A stretch of DNA of 33,212 nucleotides, taken from NCBI GenBank assembly GCA_051453625.1, contig JBOZIK010000001.1, positions 111,310,428 through 111,343,639 on the forward strand, given 5' to 3'. Positions 30,529 through 33,212 of this stretch are shown in pieces (within the stretch, counting starts at the first letter, position 1; the number at the start of each line of letters is the position of its first letter). The position numbers and the translations under genes are program-made. The notes under the pieces were generated by a model. That model had not been told where the DNA came from, searched no databases, and worked only from the letters and a program-made list of their open reading frames with translations. This DNA is from Welwitschia mirabilis. Its lineage: Eukaryota > Gnetophyta > Gnetopsida > Welwitschiales.

Positions 30529-32447
30529 ATGATAGAATCGTCTAGTTCAAATGTAAACATTACCGTAAGAGAGATAATTGTTAGAAGGATACATGAAAGA
30601 CAAAAATCTTATAAATTATTTCTTAATGATGATCTGGAACTTAAAACCGAGAATTCTTCTTGTTTGTCCTTTTCATCCACTACTAAGAATAATGATAAAA
30701 ACCACTATGAGAAATATTGGCTAAAATAAGAGCTACTTCAAATAAAAATGATAATGATGATTTGCAATATTTTAGAGATTCTACCTCATCTACTGAAACA
30801 TCTTACAATCCTTTTAGTGAATTCTAACAATCTCCCAAGAGTCATTATGAAGAACAATCATCTTTCATAAGCCATTATAAAGAACAACCATCTTCCATCC
30901 ATTATTATGAATAAGAAGATCCATCTACCATAAGTTACTATGAAGAAAGAAATAACTTAATAACAGAAATGCTTAAGGAAATGAAATTGAGGCAAGAAAA
31001 TACCAACAAGAACTTAAAAAATTTAATTAGAATGTTTTAACAAAATTTATTACAAATTCAACAATCTCAAAGTTCTTTTACATAACAAACCTATCCTACT
31101 AGATACCACCTTGAAAATCATGAGGAGAACTTCAAAATAATAAGTAACAACAATTCTTACTTCAACATGGAAAATGAAAGTATAGATCAACCTACAACAT
31201 CAAACTTATTAGGAGATGGATGATAAAAGAAAAATAATTATGATTCAACTCCATTATTCAACAATAAGGATGAAGATAATTATTTCTTAGATGATGAGCT
31301 AGGTCATAATTCCATTCAGTTCCTATTAGAAAATGAAGATGAAACAAAATAATTAACTCATGAAAAATATGAAAATTCTTTGATCCATAATAAATAGAAT
31401 GATCACATTTATCCTTCTAATGAATCTAATAATAACATGCAATAAAACAATGAGAATGATAAGGAAGAACATGATGATGATTATATTGAAATATTAAATC
31501 ATATCCCTTGTTTTCACTTACTTTGTAATGAGGATGAAGGAGTTTAGCCTTTAAAACAAGTTCAACATATGAGATTAAAGAAGAATTCAATTAATAAAAA
31601 GAAATCAGTGGAGAATTTACATTATGAAGGGAGTTGTCCATCACTGTCATCCAGACGACAGTCAAAAATGATAATTAGTAATAGTAACTTAATAACAAAA
31701 AATGAGGATTAAAGTTTAGAATTAATAGCATTATTCAATAAAGAAGAAGAATTGTCAACTTAGGAAATGTCAAAAAATCTTCCATCACATAATGAAGATA
31801 GTGAGAACTTTTATTTCTATAATTTTTTTAATGATCTTTTTGATGAATCCACCTACTTAGAAAATGAAATTAATCCTCAACAAAACAATCATAAGTTCAC
31901 TAAAGAAGAGTGAGATATAGTAAATGATATTAATAAAGACAATGAAGAAAAGGGAGATATTATCAAAGAACATAATGAAGAAAATAAAGATAGCACTTAA
32001 TCAGGTAATGATGAATTCAACAATGAGGAGGAGAGGAATAAAGAAGAACTAATTGGAAATCAAACAAACTTAATGAAAAATAAACTTATATCTTCCAATG
32101 AAATAAACTGACTTAAAGTGTCTCTACATTTTTCTCCATCTCTTTTACTTGTACTTCCATATAAAACCTTAAATGATATCCCTCCTTCTACTCCTACTTT
32201 CACATTATCTTATGGTCTTAGTAATAATAACCTTTCTCCCTCTCTCCCACTTGAATATTCAACTAATTCTTCAAATCACATCCCTCGACTTGAATTTAAT
32301 GAAACACATCACCTTAAGGAGTCTACTCCAAAAAACTCTCAATCTTTTCCTTTTAAAACTTCATGTATTACAAAAAGTAAAATTGTTTCCTCTTTTACAA
32401 AGTCAACTCTACCTTGTGCTTGTAATGATTACTCTTTTCAAAAATAA
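30529..32447 (+). pseudogene. Decayed long reading frame of unknown function in the third element
   Basis: Frame 1 is open at 30529-30729 (start MIESSSSNVNITVREI). Near 30710 it shifts to a frame that then stays the same to 32447, about 570 codons, despite 15 internal stops (the first at 30825, the last at 32109). The encoded protein would be hydrophilic and acidic, rich in Asn, Glu, Asp and Ser. It has a 30-bp repeat array near its start (30840-30950), a charged helix-like stretch (TEMLKEMKLRQENTNKNLK, near 30960) and a Ser/Pro-rich end (32118-32447). I recognise no gag zinc knuckle, protease or other domain. It may correspond to the extra ORF1 upstream of gag in Ogre-like elements, or to an unusual gag. 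Two - strand frames near 30093-30369 are shadows. Confidence 0.5.
30840..30950 (+). repeat. Protein-coding tandem repeat, 30-33 bp units
   Basis: Units start near 30840, 30870, 30900 and 30933 and encode SHYEEQSSFI, SHYKEQPSSI, HYYE-stop-EDPSTI and SYYEER. The unit length stays a multiple of three, so the array evolved while the frame was coding. Confidence 0.75.
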
Positions 32448-32772
32448 GACTTAGGATATCTTGGAACTTTAAATTAGGATAAACCTTATCTTCTTGATCC
32501 AAATCCATACTTAGAAATAAACATTAAAAAGCTTCTTAAGTATGTTAGACCTATCTTAATCACTCACCCTAAGAAGTTTATTTCAAGGCCTTAGATCCTA
32601 AATAATACCATTAATGTTTCCCATGTTCAATATCAAGCTTTGAATGAATATATGTTTCGAATTATTTACATCATGAGTTTGATAAGAGATTATTTTTCCA
32701 TGAGTTATATGAATTTTTAATATCTTATATTTCTATTAAACCTTGTGAGGACAAAATGTCGTTTGATCATGC

Positions 32773-32848
32773 TAATTCGAAAAGCCTTTATTTCTTTAGT
32801 GAAAATCCATATCTTGAATCAAATGATAAAAGGCTTCTTAATATTACT
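32773..32848 (+). repeat. 76-bp direct repeat, left copy beside the N gap
   Basis: Ends exactly at the first N. Differs from 32949-33024 at one base (TTCTTTAGTG against TTCTTAAGTG). Confidence 0.95.
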
Positions 32849-32948
32849 NNNNNNNNNNNNNNNNNNNNNNNNNNNNNNNNNNNNNNNNNNNNNNNNNNNN
32901 NNNNNNNNNNNNNNNNNNNNNNNNNNNNNNNNNNNNNNNNNNNNNNNN
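32849..32948. other. Assembly gap, 100 N (probably artificial)
   Basis: Exactly 100 N, the conventional placeholder length, placed between two near-identical 76-bp copies. The most likely explanation is two contig ends that overlap but were not merged. Confidence 0.95.
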
Positions 32949-33024
32949 TAATTCGAAAAGCCTTTATTTCTTAAGTGAAAATCCATATCTTGAATCAAAT
33001 GATAAAAGGCTTCTTAATATTACT
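32949..33024 (+). repeat. 76-bp direct repeat, right copy beside the N gap
   Basis: Starts at the first base after the gap and repeats 32773-32848 with one difference. Reading frames drawn through the gap are artefacts. Confidence 0.95.
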
Positions 33025-33212
33025 AGACATTCTAAAAAGCCCTCAAAATCTGCTTAGATACTTTCTTTGAGTACTTTCTTATATGCATTATATGATGATA
33101 TTAATGATTTACATCATTTTAATAAGAGATTATTCTTTAATGATATTTATTATCTCTTTATCTCTTATTTGAAATCTAAAAATTGTGCTATTAAAGTTTT
33201 ATCCTTTTATTA

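Larger units (their letters stand above)
28549..33212 (+). mobile_element. Third Ty3/gypsy element (5' LTR, primer site, unknown frame), truncated by the window edge
   Basis: The LTR and primer-binding site define the left end. The internal sequence has no recognised gag or pol within the window, but it carries a long decayed reading frame (about 30529-32447). In Ogre-type elements of the Tat branch, an extra frame of unknown function precedes gag; the position here is comparable. Assignment to Athila/Tat rests on the primer site and LTR style only. Confidence 0.65.

Overview
This is plant nuclear DNA: a small CpG-rich gene island in a long, very AT-rich and CpG-poor stretch of old, decayed retrotransposons. 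No bacterial-type operon, rRNA, CRISPR or intact tRNA gene is visible. The evidence for a plant is the set of element families (Ty3/gypsy chromovirus with chromodomain, a Tat-type element with two RNase H domains, an Athila/Tat-style LTR with a tRNA-Asp primer site, a plant-type LINE), GT-AG introns and a pyrimidine-rich promoter. The extreme AT richness and substitution-driven decay fit a large, heavily methylated genome such as a gymnosperm. A GC-poor gnetophyte like Welwitschia is my best guess, but it is only a guess.

Layout, left to right. 1-2580: AT-rich, no gene recognised. About 2590-6330: decayed Ty3/gypsy chromovirus (Tekay/Del-like) on the + strand with gag, zinc knuckle, protease, reverse transcriptase, RNase H, integrase and a chromodomain-like tail in order; a likely polypurine tract and 3' LTR start lie near 6469. 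About 8565-20173: a second + strand Ty3/gypsy element of Tat type with both LTRs, gag, protease end, RT, RNase H, an archaeal-type second RNase H and integrase; about 4 kb between protease and RT is unexplained. 20174-22700: no gene recognised apart from a tRNA-like (SINE-like) head near 22550-22622 on the - strand.

About 22980-26450 is the only gene island. It holds a G-box promoter with CT tracts, a probable 5'UTR exon with a strong donor at 23472, a long leader intron containing degenerate tandem repeats, and a coding exon for a small, very acidic protein that I do not recognise (ATG 25248; donor 25669; acceptor before 25797; stop 25829-25831). A second possible coding exon (25004-25100) is in frame with it. 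The donor of the coding exon is duplicated 33 bp downstream.

26450-27400: AT-rich, nothing recognised. About 27930-28550: relic of a LINE reverse transcriptase on the - strand. 28549-29783: a complete LTR (TGTTGT...ACAACA) followed by a tRNA-Asp-type primer-binding site, then the internal part of a third element running off the right edge. That part carries a roughly 570-codon decayed reading frame of unknown function. Three N gaps occur; the last (32849-32948) is flanked by a near-identical 76-bp repeat and looks like an unmerged assembly overlap.

None of the transposon genes can be functional. Reading frames are broken by many stops, and several catalytic acidic residues have changed by G-to-A substitutions, as expected from deamination of methylated cytosine.
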